A DNA stretch of 64,000 bases from NCBI GenBank assembly GCA_008711295.1, contig VUYV01000069.1:3667807-3731806 (forward strand), given 5' to 3'. Below, piece after piece: positions 25,701 to 38,200 of this stretch. The number at the start of each line of letters is the position of its first letter. Position 1 is the first letter of the stretch. The DNA is from Anarhynchus alexandrinus. Its lineage: Eukaryota; Chordata; Aves; Charadriiformes; Charadriidae. Below the pieces are notes generated by a model. The model saw only the letters and a list, made by a program, of their open reading frames with translations. It had not been told where the DNA came from and searched no databases. A program made the position numbers and the translations under genes.

Positions 25701-28700
25701 TCATAGCTGGCTTAAGGTAACAACTCAGTGCCTGAGTTTTAGCCACTTTGTCCTCCAGTTTCAGAAACATTTGCAGTTATGTTTTCAGTTTTACCATCAC
25801 AGTATGATGTAACTTTTGGTAGGACCTGTATGACAGATAGAGGATCAGTGACAAACGGAAATGTGAACTTCTCCATAATAGAGTGGTAAACCTCAAACTT
25901 GGTAATCTTTGCGTACAACGTCTGGATTTTTTTTGAGATGTTAGTAAGTGAGAATTCTGAGTTACTTCTTTAGAACAGTACCACCCCAATATACTTACAA
26001 ATGTTATATTTTTTTGAAAAAGAAAATAACAACAAATGCTTTTTCTTTGATAAATGGTGATCAGGTTCAGTTTAACTTTGTAAGTTATCTGTAACCATGT
26101 TAGTATTTCTACTTCAGTTGTTTTCCTAAACATGATGCTGCTTTTTCTTATCTGCCTTTACTATAGTACTTACAAGTCACCCTTTATTTTGATCCTTAGG
26201 TATACATTTTTAACATTAAATTCTTAAAAATGAAGCATTTTTGTATTTATTTTGTATCATTTCATTCGAGAGAAAATTGGAAAATGATTAAAAATGCACA
26301 GAAAGTAAATTAAAATTATTTTAAGTTAAAACCCCCTCATCTTTATTAGATTTGTAACAAAAAACTATTACAAGTCACAAAAATTACTTGCTTGTGAAAC
26401 TGGTATTTAGCAAAAAATGTTATATATTGTTAGTTGTTCAGACTAACAGAGTAGTCTAAACTGTTTCTGATATACTTCTTTCAATATTTTGGAAAAAAAG
26501 TACAGCTCCTCTGGTGTCACTCTTCTCAGCTTTTTCATTTAGCTGTTCATATGAACCAATTGAATCAGTAAGGATCTGAACTGGAATGAAATTAAATGGG
26601 GAAAGTATTTTGCCCTTCCTGAAAGGTTCCTGGTTGGAAAACCTGATTAGCACTTCAATGAAATCTGGTTCTCATTTTATATTTGCTGATTTCCAATGGA
26701 TTGCTTGGTTTGATTTTTTTCTTTAAAACTTTACTGTTAATACAGCTTTTTTTAAATTTGTGTCAATGTTGTATAGTGAGTCCATACTTAAAAACAGGCT
26801 ATTTTAATTCCAATGAAATTTTACATCTGTTTTAAATGCCTCTTATTTAAGTTCTAAATTTGAGTTTAGTAAAATGCATTATTTTTGTTGTTGTCATTTT
26901 TAGATTGTTAATCACCGTGGTTTTTATTCTTATTAACAAGATAAATGTACACATAGTTAGAGGTGGTTATAAATAAACATGCATTTCCCTTTTGAGAGCT
27001 CTAGACTTTCAGTTCTGAATGGTTTCTGTAAACCTGCAAAACTTCGTATTTAAAACCTTTTGTTAATAAAAAGAAAAGAGATTTGAAAAACTGCAGAGAT
27101 CTGTAAGGAATTGTTCTCTGTTCTTGTATGGAATTTGTATATCGGGATCTCATAGTGAGCATAATATAATCAGTGAGGAATCTACACTTTTCAGAGAAAA
27201 AAGGCAAAGTTCATGATTATTTAAAATATATTCTAAAATAATGGTAGATAGCAATTTTGTGTGGTTAATTTGGCATTATTCAACTTCTCTTCAAATCAGT
27301 GTAATAATTTTAAAAAGTCACAAATATTAAGCTGTAAATGTGCAGGGATTTAACAAGTTTTCTTACATATTTCTATCAATACTTATCAATCCACTTTAAG
27401 GTGAACAGGTATTCTCAGTGGTCTGGATGGTATGTTTCCAGGTATTCTAGAAAGCTTTTAGGTTTACGATACCAGTCCATTTTACAGTAGTGTACTCACA
27501 TAGTTGAATTAAAAGATACGTATTAACTTCTCAAGTACACTCTAGAGGTTTTAAGAGACAACTTTTAGTGAAAGTTGGAGTCAAAAAAGTGCAAATGAGG
27601 CAGGACCTACACATGTACTTGATACTATTTATCTTACAGATAAATAACATGTCTTCTGCTAGCTGCAAGATACACCGCTGTGCTTCCCAATAGCACAAAT
27701 GCATGTTTTTAGAGAGTTTCTGCCCCTCAACAGAACTTCGTGGGTTAAGTGCTGTGAATGCCCACCCACATCCCCCAACCCAAAACCAACAAAAGAATTG
27801 TTGGTACAAGCTTTCACTCACTGCTTTAAGGGGTTTGTGCATTCAGTTCATGACCTCCTCATCAGCCAAAAGGGAAAGAGTTCTTCATGCTGTGGATGTC
27901 CCCAGAACCGGTGTCCTGTACCTGCAATATGATTTTCTTCCCAGATCTGGCAGAATAAGATATCCTTCAGCTTTTGAGTTCTTCTCTATTGAATCCTTAC
28001 TTAAAGCAGCAGAAGAAAAAGTAGCACTGTAATTTTGTGCAGTGTAATACAAACATGAGGTAAAATGGGTAAAAGATGAAAAGACTTCCTAAAGAAGTGG
28101 ATTTTAAAAAGGATTTCAAAAAGGAATTTGAAATACAGGTTTTGCTTGGCAGATAAGAAGAAGGAAGGCTTAGTCAGTGAGAATATGAGTGAGGAATGTG
28201 TTTATGTGTATTCATTTTAAAATCTGGCTATCTAATCAGCATCTGCCACAAATCTAATAATTGACTGTGTTTTGTTGTTATTTCTGAGGATATTCCAGGT
28301 AGTGGGAAGTGGGACTGAATTGCCAAATTTCATCATAGTTGTATAATAGTGTTCAATAGAGTCTAACCCAAGATTTTGTGTCTGTGTGATCAGATTGTGG
28401 TATTTGGAATAAAATATTCAAGAATTGAAAAGCATTTGTACCAGCCTCCTAAACCAACTAATCTCCAGCAGGAAAAAGAAAAAAGTTATTTTTAGATTGG
28501 TTTCCTAACGAATATGTCAATATGACACCCATGCTGAATTTATGCTTAATAACTATTATTAGCTGTTCTTTTAGGGCCATAGTCAGTACGTGGTTATTCA
28601 GCAGCAAATCGGCGAGTCTGTATGGAAGTTTTCAGAGCACGTGCTGTCTCTTGGCCAGCTGGGGGTTAGTTGAGGTAGAAGAGAGCTGAGAGGATTCCTG

Positions 28701-30454
28701 TTATGGAAAGGGAATAGAAAAGATAGGAAAAGAGAAGGAATTAGGGAAGAGGGGAGGAACTTAAAGTAATTGCAGTAAAAAGGGAGAAGAAGCAATACAT
28801 CTTGCATGAGGAAATTTCAAGACGCTGTTTCTGAAGAAACCCGAGCTTTGCTAGTTCAGCTGCTCACAGACAAACTTGCTTATTTCATCACAAAAAATCT
28901 AGCACTTTCTGTATGCTGTATCTCTATCAGAATATTAGTCAAGTAAATGGCACATGCTGTTTTCCTTTTTTGTTCTCAGATAGGTTTGTCTGTCCATTTA
29001 TATGCATATATAACCCTAGCACATTCTGGTAAGTATCAGAGATTAAATTCTTCTGGTGCTGAAAGGAGAGATTCAGTCTTGTGTTTCTTTAGGTTCTCTT
29101 ACCATTTCTCTGTCCCTCCTTCTGAACACATTAAAACTAATTAAGTTTTCCTTTCCATCTTCGTTAAATACGGTCTTTGTAAAATATGATTGCTTCTGAA
29201 GTTGCAGTAAGAAGTATGCGTGTAAAAATCCTTCATAACCTGTGTTGCCTTTCTGAGCCTCAGTAATGCAACTAGCCAGCCAGTGTCCTTAAGGCACAGC
29301 TGGGCTGTAATAAATGGGGCAGTCCAATCCTCTTATGGCTGCTGCTCTAAACTACTTTGCTGAAGTAAAAAACCTGCATTCTTAAGTGTAGAGAAACTAG
29401 TTCTATGGTCTAGATTTGACTACTGTCAAACTTCCCACTTGTAGATTCACTCTCGGCACTGCCCCTTGTGGACAAAAAACAGAAGATGGGATTATTAAGT
29501 AGCTGTAAACTATTCCTTTTGTTATGTTACTGACTTCTTCCAGTCCTTGAGAACCTCTGGCATATGCATGCCAAGGCCAAATTTTGCTTTTCTCTCTTGC
29601 CTTTTGCAGGTTGCTTTGTGTCAAGACTGGTGATCTAGTCCTACTGATTTAGTTGGACTCATTGCATTGTGTGGGTCTCAGAACCTACTGAAAGACTTTG
29701 TGCATTCCTTGAGACTGTAACTTCCACTTGAAATGTGACATCTCTTTTAAAAAGATACCAAAGCTTTTTGTATCTGTCAACAGCTGGTGCTAATGGATTA
29801 TTTTTGTTGTTTAGAAATAAAGAACTGTGACTTTTACATGAACACAGCCAAGTAATAGCTTTCTACCTTCGGATTCCAAAATGCTCTTTTTTCTGCTAAA
29901 TTAAACAGCTGTCTACTCTTAGGTATCTCTTGCCTTATACTTACAGTTGGTAAGCAAGTTATCTCTTAACCCTTTGTTATAGAAATGAACTGGATTATAG
30001 TTTTAATATTTCTGTTTGAGAGGTACATTTTAGCTGTATGATGCTCAGATGAGTTATACTGATGAAGATGGGCCCATCTGTTTGATTGATACTTCCCATT
30101 GTATCAAGGCTGAGGTCATCAGAAAAAAAATAATCTCTGATTTACAATGAAAGTAATAAATTTGGGACAATAAAAGTTCTTCAGAGACCCTACATTGTCT
30201 GACAATTTTCCACTTACAGTTTTCAAGATCTGTGTATTTAAACAGTTTTAATCCATGTAATGTAGAGTATTGATTTTGTATAGTGCTTGAAAATGTCATG
30301 CAAGATTAAATCTTATAGCAATCTAAGTGTACTATGACAATACAAGTTAATGTTATTAGCCAAACTTGTTATAGCATAAAAAATGGTATCGAGTTTAGTT
30401 GACAAGACTTGCAAGTGAATGAATTATGCTATCATTTCTTAATTATTTACTGCT
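22713..30454. other. Non-coding DNA, nothing recognised
   Basis: Long AT-rich stretch. The longest open frames (111 codons at 25362-25697 and 118 codons at 25777-26133, both minus; 109 codons at 27703-28032, plus) show no domain, signal peptide or family motif. A purine-rich segment lies at about 28670-28800. No RNA gene seen. Confidence 0.5.
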
Positions 30455-30840
30455 CAACCTTTCCAGAATTTATACTGGCTTGATGTCAGCCTGCCTGTAG
30501 TTTCTCAGGTTTGATCTTCATAAACACGAACACCACATTGAGTTTTTGCAATTCTCTTGATCTTGTAGAGTATTCCAAGATTTGTTAAAAACCCGCATTA
30601 ATGTTTCAGTGAATTCCTTTTCCTTTAATTGCTCTCCAATGGCTTTAATACTTTTGGGGTATAAATTATCTCTCTGGATTTTAATAAAACGTCATCCTTT
30701 TTCCCAAATTGAGATTTGCTAAATGCTCATTCTTTCCCAATTACATTTTAAGAATAGGTTATTATTTTCTTAAGCCCTCATGGTAGTGGATTTTTATTGA
30801 CACCTTTTGGTTTTCTTCTATGCCTTTCTTTGCTAATAAC
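30455..30840 (-). pseudogene. Ancient CR1/L3-type LINE reverse transcriptase, N-terminal part, broken
   Basis: The minus strand encodes a decayed but clearly ordered piece of the reverse transcriptase of a CR1/L3-type non-LTR retrotransposon. Reading from 30667 downwards gives LYPKSIKAIGEQL, matching the LINE pattern D-G-I-x-P-x-x-L-K-x-L-x-x-x-L, and then FNKSW at about 30588-30574. After a frame change, NLRNYR at about 30510-30493 corresponds to the D-x-x-N-Y-R-P-V-S-L block at the fingers of the enzyme. The W-K-K-A-N-V-T-P block between them is decayed, and at least one frameshift separates the parts. Sequence up to about 30840 probably belongs to the same copy. The element is inactive. 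The family order is established knowledge; the exact family name (L3 or old CR1) is inferred. Confidence 0.7.
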
Positions 30841-31469
30841 TTCCACTTCAGGGATCTGGCTGGCGTATAGCTCAGAGACTGCGCTTGTAACGTTACTTGT
30901 GGGCCTTTGTTTTCTGCTTAGAGATCAAATATGAAGTGTTTGCAGTATATTAATGAACACATCCAGCTTTAATATGCTGCCTTGTCTGATCCAGAGCCTA
31001 TAGATATTTCCCTAAAAGTATGGATAGGACTGGGCTTCCTGAGATTAAGTGAAGCAATGGCAGGAAAAGCCATGATTTAACCAACCTTCTGTTAAAAGTA
31101 ACTCAGGTTTTATTAGTAAACTTTGCTGTTTGGGAATGTAGTTATACTTTCAGATGTTTTTTTAAGTGCCACGACACAGTAATGCCAAAAAGTAACACTC
31201 TCTCATTCTCTTGGGGTGTTCACTTGGTAAGGAATTTCTGGCCTTCAGACATGGACGCATCATTGATATAAGGGATATCACTGTAAATGTTGAATTTTGA
31301 ACTGGTTTATTGCCAGACTCCTTACCTGTGCTGTGCTGTAATTCTGCTAGAGGTGGAGCAAATTATGCCTGATTGATTGCTTCATAAAATGAATGTCCAG
31401 CAGTGAAAAAAGTCATCTGTGTTCCAGGTTTGCACTGTCTGGATGCTGCACCTTTCTGGCCTGAGAGGC
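30841..31469. other. Non-coding DNA, nothing recognised
   Basis: AT-rich sequence between the LINE fragment and the assembly gap. No gene or repeat recognised. Confidence 0.5.
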
Positions 31470-31526
31470 TTTTTTTTTTTTTTTATATATNNNNNNNNNN
31501 TTTTTTTTTTTTTTATATATATATAA
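31470..31526. other. Assembly gap of 10 N with identical flanks
   Basis: Ten N (31491-31500) are bordered on the left by 15 T plus (AT)3 (31470-31490) and on the right by 14 T plus (AT)5 (31501-31525). The same T-run-then-AT pattern on both sides suggests that the two contig ends overlap and that the true locus has one copy. The N count is probably a placeholder rather than a measured gap length. Confidence 0.85.
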
Positions 31527-34500
31527 TTTGGTAATAATTTACTTAAGTATTTTTTTTTTTTGTCAAAGGCAGTCGAGGATATTGAGTACAATTTATTTGA
31601 AATCTGACAAATACAGAAGAAAGAGAAGCCTCATTTCACTGAAAATAAAGTTATTTCTTCAAAGTAGCTGAATATTATATTTTAAATTAAATATTCAGTA
31701 TTTTTCAGCTTGGATTTGTGTGTTTTATTTATTAGGGAGTTTTTAAATTAAAGCGATTTAAAATTGATGAAATAGTCTTCTAAGATTGTGAAGCACTTCT
31801 AAGTGCTGACCATGTCATACCATTGAAAAGTCAAAAAAATCTCTAAACGTGTAGCAATTTATCTGATGAACTTATAAGATATTGCCTTACCTAACATGCT
31901 TACTACTACTGACTGCTTACGTTTTAGATCTCATATAATCATTTCCATAATTTTCCACTTGAGAGTAAGGCAAATAATATTCAGTAAGCACTTATTATTC
32001 TGAAAATGGTGAGTTGAATTTATTTTATTATGCAGAGGACAGTTTCAGAGATAACAGATATTAGAAAAAAATGTTTAATGATTGATATAAAAAGACAATG
32101 CGGTTCTGAAACATATACCATCACATAACTTGCTTTTCATTATTTTAGTATTTTAAAATTAAGAATGATATTGTGACATACTGCCTCTAAATGATACTCC
32201 AGAGTGCCTACGGAACACTGTGTTGAATATTTTTTAAATAAAGCAGAAGTCTGCTATAATTTTCTGCCTAATTAATTTGTGTATATCAAAATGTTATCTT
32301 CAGAGTAGGCAAATTAGAAGTATACAATTGACTCCTGTTAGAATATAAATGTTCTTTCAAACACTCAAGTTTTTAATTCTAATACCAAATGTATTACCTA
32401 AACGTTTAAAACTAACCCTCTATTTTGAAGATGAGTCCTGAGAGCCATGGAATACTGAATTCTTTGGGGCTTCTTGGAAATTAAACCTTCGTAATTTTAA
32501 TTGTGTAAACTTTTACATTAAAATTACTTCAGTGTTTCGAGCAGGTGAATCTCTTTAGGCTTTCTTAATGACCGTTTGAGATGATGAGGGTCTGACAGTA
32601 CCTTTTACTGAGAGTTTCAGGTGTTGCAATCTAATTTTTGCAGACTATAGCAAGCCCAACAAATTTAATAAGGATTTTGAAAATTGATTATTTTCTAGAA
32701 GTTCTGTTTTTGTACAGCATGTTTATAGCTATACAAAATGCTGTATGTGCATAGCATTTTTGACTGCACTGTAAATCTGAAGCCAAGCTGGCTTTTTTCA
32801 TTAATATATCCTCTCTTAGTGATCTAAATGATTAGACACTGGTTATGATACTGTCATTCCTACTTCAATATCTTCTGTAAGCACAAAGTATGTGTTACTA
32901 ATCTAAAAGATATTTCATTAGTTTTACAATTTTTAAATTATTCATTTAGAAGGGGGAACATTGTCGATGTGATAATTTTAAAATCTAATTGCTTTCACCT
33001 GTTAAAATAAGTAAAATGCACTGTGGTGGAAAATATGTGTGCCTTAGAATGGAAAATAGTTGAACACATATCCTGACGTATAGGACTTTTCTTTTTCTTT
33101 CTGTCTGAGGGAAGTGTCTGTTTTGTACTGCTACATCTTCTCAAAAGTCTGCGTGGCTTTTGAAAGCCAGCGATTCTGCAACATAGAATATTTCAGGCTA
33201 GCAGCTACTGCCGAGTAATGAGGCATGGGAGCAGCTGGTATTGGTTTATTTCAGAAGCTTTGTGTCTGATTCTATTAGCCTACCTACAGATGTAACTGCT
33301 CTTTCCACTGTGTGATCTAAACACAGAACAAATAATTCATAATTTTAAAATAGTTAAATGATCATTTTTGCATTTTGTTTGAAGTTTATTGCGTGAGGCT
33401 AATAAATGGTGAAGTAAATGGTGAGTTGCTACTAAAACTAAAGCAATTCTTAACTAAGCAAAAGAACAGGAACTTTTATAGAAAGAGAAGATGAATGTTT
33501 GTCACTGAACCCTACTGAATCTAAACAAAGAAAAAGATTACCTAATAGTCTTGCAATGCATTTGAAGTACAGTCTGCTATTTGTTTGGGGAGTTGAATGG
33601 AATATATGTCTTAAAATATTTCAACAGCAGTAGTGGTGTTTTCCAGTGGGTAGATCTTAACATTACTAAATTATTGTATCTTTTTTTCCTAGTCAAGACT
33701 CATTACTATACTGTAAAACAAAAATAATTGAAGCTTTTTTTACTTGCCTGTGATGCATTTTAGAGCTAATTTGTACTAATGATGAATTACCTGATAGGGG
33801 ATTTTATTCTGGGGTGTTACTATTTATTTATTTTCTGCCCGGTTTGTGTTAGTTAAGTGAATAATACCACCATCTTTAAAACTTAATTCACATTTTAATT
33901 GTAAAGATTCAGTGCCAGAGAGCTGAGTTATCTAGACAATCAAAACAAATTTCACAAAACAATTTTTGCCCCATGCACAAAATAAGTAATAACAGATGGC
34001 AGTTTAAAATCCTATACTTATGCTAGAAAGAAAGTAGATTTTAGATGTTCCAATTGCATAATTGTTCTCTTTAGGTTTGGTTTTTTTTTTTTTTGTCTCC
34101 ACAAGTGGACACTGAATGGAGACAATAGTTTGGACCTAAGATTTTTTTAAATGTTAGAACAATATGAAAGTGATACTTTTCTTAAATTTGGAAGGCACTA
34201 TACTTGGTTCTGTTTATTTTCTTTATTTATTATTTCCCTATTACTGCCATCTGAAAATAGCTTTTTAAAAAAGTTGTATGTATGGTGCATCTGAATTCGG
34301 ATGAATTGCATGTACCAATTAGTGAAATAGAGTCTATGATACTTAAAGAATATACAGTTTAATATTTAAATATATATACTTAGAATATATATGCAGATTG
34401 CTTTCTAAGACTATTTCTTCTATATATTTAGTTTTTCAAATATGTTAGTTAACCTGACTAGTTTTAAGGTGGAAATGGATCCGTTGATAGAGGGAAATAT

Positions 34501-35051
34501 ACAGCATGGTTGCCTATGATAACAGTAGGTTTGATAATCTGTATTATCCTATGTCTATAACACACCGATTTTAGATTAATGAACTGTTCTTTTAAATTAC
34601 TAATATGTGGAATTAGTAATATCCTTGCTTATTTTTGGTAAAAAGTAGCAAAATGCCTTTTTCAACTTGATTAAGTACTATTAATTTACCTTTCAAGTGG
34701 AATACAGTCAGAGTAAAATACAACTACCAGTGCACAGAAAATTGGTATTTGTCAACACTTTCTGTTCAAGGAGCGAAACTGGGTAATTTCCACATAATTT
34801 TGTTCAGCTTACTGTATACAGCTAGTACTTCCTAGAGCTTAAATTTCTCTGTATGATGTGTTGCTTGTGGTCTTAGTGGCCTCTAGTTTAAAATCTTTAA
34901 CCCTAAGTCTGGTCATCCAGTGTTGATTGGTTCTGGCCTCATTCCACTGTAGGTGGTTTCAATAAATTCTCTCAGGCTTTATGACAAAAATTGTTCATAA
35001 AGTAATTGGGAGATTTCCTCAGAGCACTCTACATCAAAGGATGCTTAATTG
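31527..35051. other. Non-coding DNA, nothing recognised
   Basis: Very AT-rich and almost without open frames. Contains a stem-loop candidate at 32713-32745 and a run of 14 T at 34081-34094. Confidence 0.55.
32713..32745 (+). other. Stem-loop candidate
   Basis: TACAGCAT (32713-32720) pairs exactly with ATGCTGTA (32738-32745). After a one-base bulge at 32721, TTT (32722-32724) can pair with AAA (32735-32737). The stem is too short as seen for a typical microRNA precursor, and it is not one of the microRNAs I know. The fold is visible in the sequence; any function is not. Confidence 0.45.
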
Positions 35052-35240
35052 TCCCGGCCATGCAAGAAGAAAAACAAGATGTGAAGTGCTCAGTTTAATT
35101 AGGCCACAACTTTATTAACTCAACTGGGAGCACTACCCGGCAATAAATGCAGGTCATTGTTCTTTGCTTGATCATTCCCAATTTTGGAGGACTGCTGTTC
35201 GCTTCCTTTTTTCCAGCCCCAGAGATGGGACCTCCTGGTT
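35052..35240. repeat. Possible unclassified ancient interspersed repeat
   Basis: This stretch is less AT-rich than its surroundings, and its phrasing (for example 'CACAACTTTATTAACTCA' and 'GAGCACTACCCGGCAATAA') seems familiar from amniote interspersed repeats. I cannot name the family, and no terminal repeat or coding remnant is visible. Confidence 0.2.
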
Positions 35241-38200
35241 CTTCCCTTGTACGAGGACTAAGTTAGGTGATGTGTGAAAGGGATTTGTTCCTGTGATACC
35301 ACATATAGTTATGCAGCTTTCCCTTGCCTGTCCAGTAACTTTCTTTTAACTCCTTGTTTAAGACAAATATTCAGGAAAAAAACACAATTCAGAAACATTT
35401 TAACTAGTACTATTTTGAAAAGGATATTCATACACAGAAAGAGATGAAGTGTTATTTTAAGAGCATGAAGAAGGGCATAAAAAATGTGTATCTTAAAAGC
35501 AGTACTTTACTGCTTTTCCTTAAGACACTCTATAAGCAATTTAAATGATTTTATACATGGCAGATGTACATCTCCAGTGCAAGGCTGTGCTTTGCAACAG
35601 ATACAGTACATTGCAGTGTATGAGCTGAGTTTCTCCAGGCATGGAGAACGAGGTGATTGATGCTTCTGGGAAGAAAGCAGCTACTTTGCCACACTCAGCT
35701 GATACAAAGGGCCTGTATGGGACTTGAGTATTCAACTTCTCAGGTTAACTCATATTAAATGCATCATCAGGTTTTACTACTTCTTAAAGAGAAAATAATC
35801 TGTATGTCTACAATTAGTGAAGCACTTCCATCATGTAAAAACAAATATCTGTTTTATCTTGCTCTCTTTTTCCTAAAGAGGATACAAAAAATAAGTGCCA
35901 ATAGTTTTTGAGGAGATTCCTGAGCCATTTAAATAGACAAAGTACACCCTCTGAAGCGGTACAGCTGTGCTCCTTAGCATGCAAGGAACTTCCACATTCT
36001 ACTTTTAATAAACAATCAAACTTTTATACCAAACATTTTCTATAAACCCACATTTTCTAATTAAAAGTTTGTTTTGTGGAAGGAACTCCAGGTGGTATAA
36101 TTAGTGAAATATATTTTAATGATAAATCTTCCTTGTCCTATTTTTTTTAATAACAAAAAATGTCCTATGCATTTGAGATGCTCCCTATGGGTTGTATATA
36201 AGAGCTTGGTTAATTAGCTAATCAACTTACCCACCTTACCTTTTTAAATGTGTCCTGTTTCACAGGTGTAGTCTCAAATTTTATTTGGGATAGAGGAGAT
36301 AAATAAAGCATGTAGTGCTCACCCTGGCCTGCACGGAGGAAAAGATTTTGGGCTGTCCTTTGAATGTCAGTTTCTTAACGGGCACATCAGTCACAGCTCT
36401 CAGCCTCCGGTCAGGCTGCCTACCTTCAAGCTATCCTTGTGTCTCTAATATCAGGCCTTTCCAAAGCAGAATGGCCTAGATGCTATAGCATGACTAAAAT
36501 ATTGTTAACTCTCAGTGTGTTTCTAAAAAAAACCTTGCAGCCTCTTAAGACTATCCTTTCCTTCACTTGTGATTTATTTGGTTTTGTCTTCTTTTTTTAA
36601 AAGTTGCAATCAGTATATGGGTTTTGTAGTACTGGTTTTCTGCCTTTGTCTTCCTTTGCTTTATTTCTGCTCTATAATTCCAGTTGTTTTGAAGTTTTTA
36701 TTCTAAGGTGTGGTGAGCACTGACCAAACTCGCAAGTGTTCCATGTCCTTTCTTTTTAAGTTCTGTCTAAAAAGATCTTTAGTTTCTGTTCTAGGTGGTT
36801 GACTTGTAATGTCATTCACCTGCTCAGGAAAGACAAAATCATATATGTAGTGATTCTGTGAATATCATATGTAGCATTAACTTAAACCCCTCTTTACATT
36901 TCCAATTGTTGATGAATGTCGAGAACTTTGCTTACACTGGGATTTTTTTTTTTGTATGTTTGGATTTTTCTTTTTCTTTTTTCTTCTTTTGCAGAATAAG
37001 ACATGGACAGACAAACACAATTTGCTTTAGCTTACCATAGAAGTTAAAGGATTGTATCTGAGTCATTTACACTTCTATCATTTTCATGACTACACCTGTA
37101 TTACTAGTATAACTGTTCCATTGTCGTTAGTTTTCCGCTGCTTTCTCACACCCCATTCATCCACACATGCAGTAACTTCTTGGCATGTGTCCTCTATACC
37201 ATTTTTTAATGCTTCTGACTGAGTTAGCATCTGTTTGAGTGATGACATGCAGTTAGATATTCCTCACTGTGTTCTCGGTTTAGGATGATCTCATACACTT
37301 GCACTCCCATTGTGCACTGACTGCCCAAGGCATCAACTTTTTTGCTGTCTGAGGAGAATAGCATGCCCAAGCTCGTATGAACAGCCATCACTAAAATGTT
37401 GACCACTAAGTGTTTGGAAGAGCCCTTGTATATTCTAGATTTTTGTTACGATTTTGCCAGTGTAGCTGCTAGGCACAACTATGGGAGTGTATTTTACTAC
37501 AAGAGGCAAGAAAAGGAGTGTTTCCAAAACCTCCTCATATTGTGACAAGGTGGATTGTATTTCTTTCAAGGAAGGTAACCAGTGACAAAGCATTTGGATC
37601 CAGTCTTAGGTTCACCCAAGTTACTCCAAACATTGATAAGTGAGGGATTGTTCTAGACCTTGTCAGCATAGTTCAGGTTCTGGAAACACCCTCCAAAATG
37701 ATAGGGAACAAATGTTAATTGCTGCAAAGACATACCTGGGAGAAAGTGTTGTGCGGTCTCTGTTGGTGAGTGCAGTCATATGAAATAGATATTAATTATG
37801 TGCACCTTTCTGCCTGCTCGGGTTTCTTCTCCATTTCTTCCTTATTCGCCAATATCATTCTCAAAATCCCCCTTGTAGACAATAGGTTCCTCTGAAACCC
37901 CAGAGAGCTATTGCACTGACCAATGTTATTGCCTTTCTACCCGTTTTTCCCATGGTGCTGTCCTATTGACTTCATTCTCCAGAGATCCAAAATCATGCAT
38001 GTTAATCCAAGATTTCTAGCAACACTGTCATCTGCTAAGAAAAAGAACAAAATCAATTGTAAAATCAGTTTGATTACCACCTTGAGCTTCTAGCTGCTTT
38101 TGAATTTTATGAGGTAAGTAATCTCTAAGTATTCTGCAATATCTCTATAGCTTACAAGGTATTTGTGGCTACTTTTACTGAAATCCTTAACATTGACTCA

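Noticed and set aside
25362..26133. Open frames of 111 and 118 codons on the minus strand
   Set aside because: No domain, no signal peptide and biased composition typical of AT-rich chance frames.
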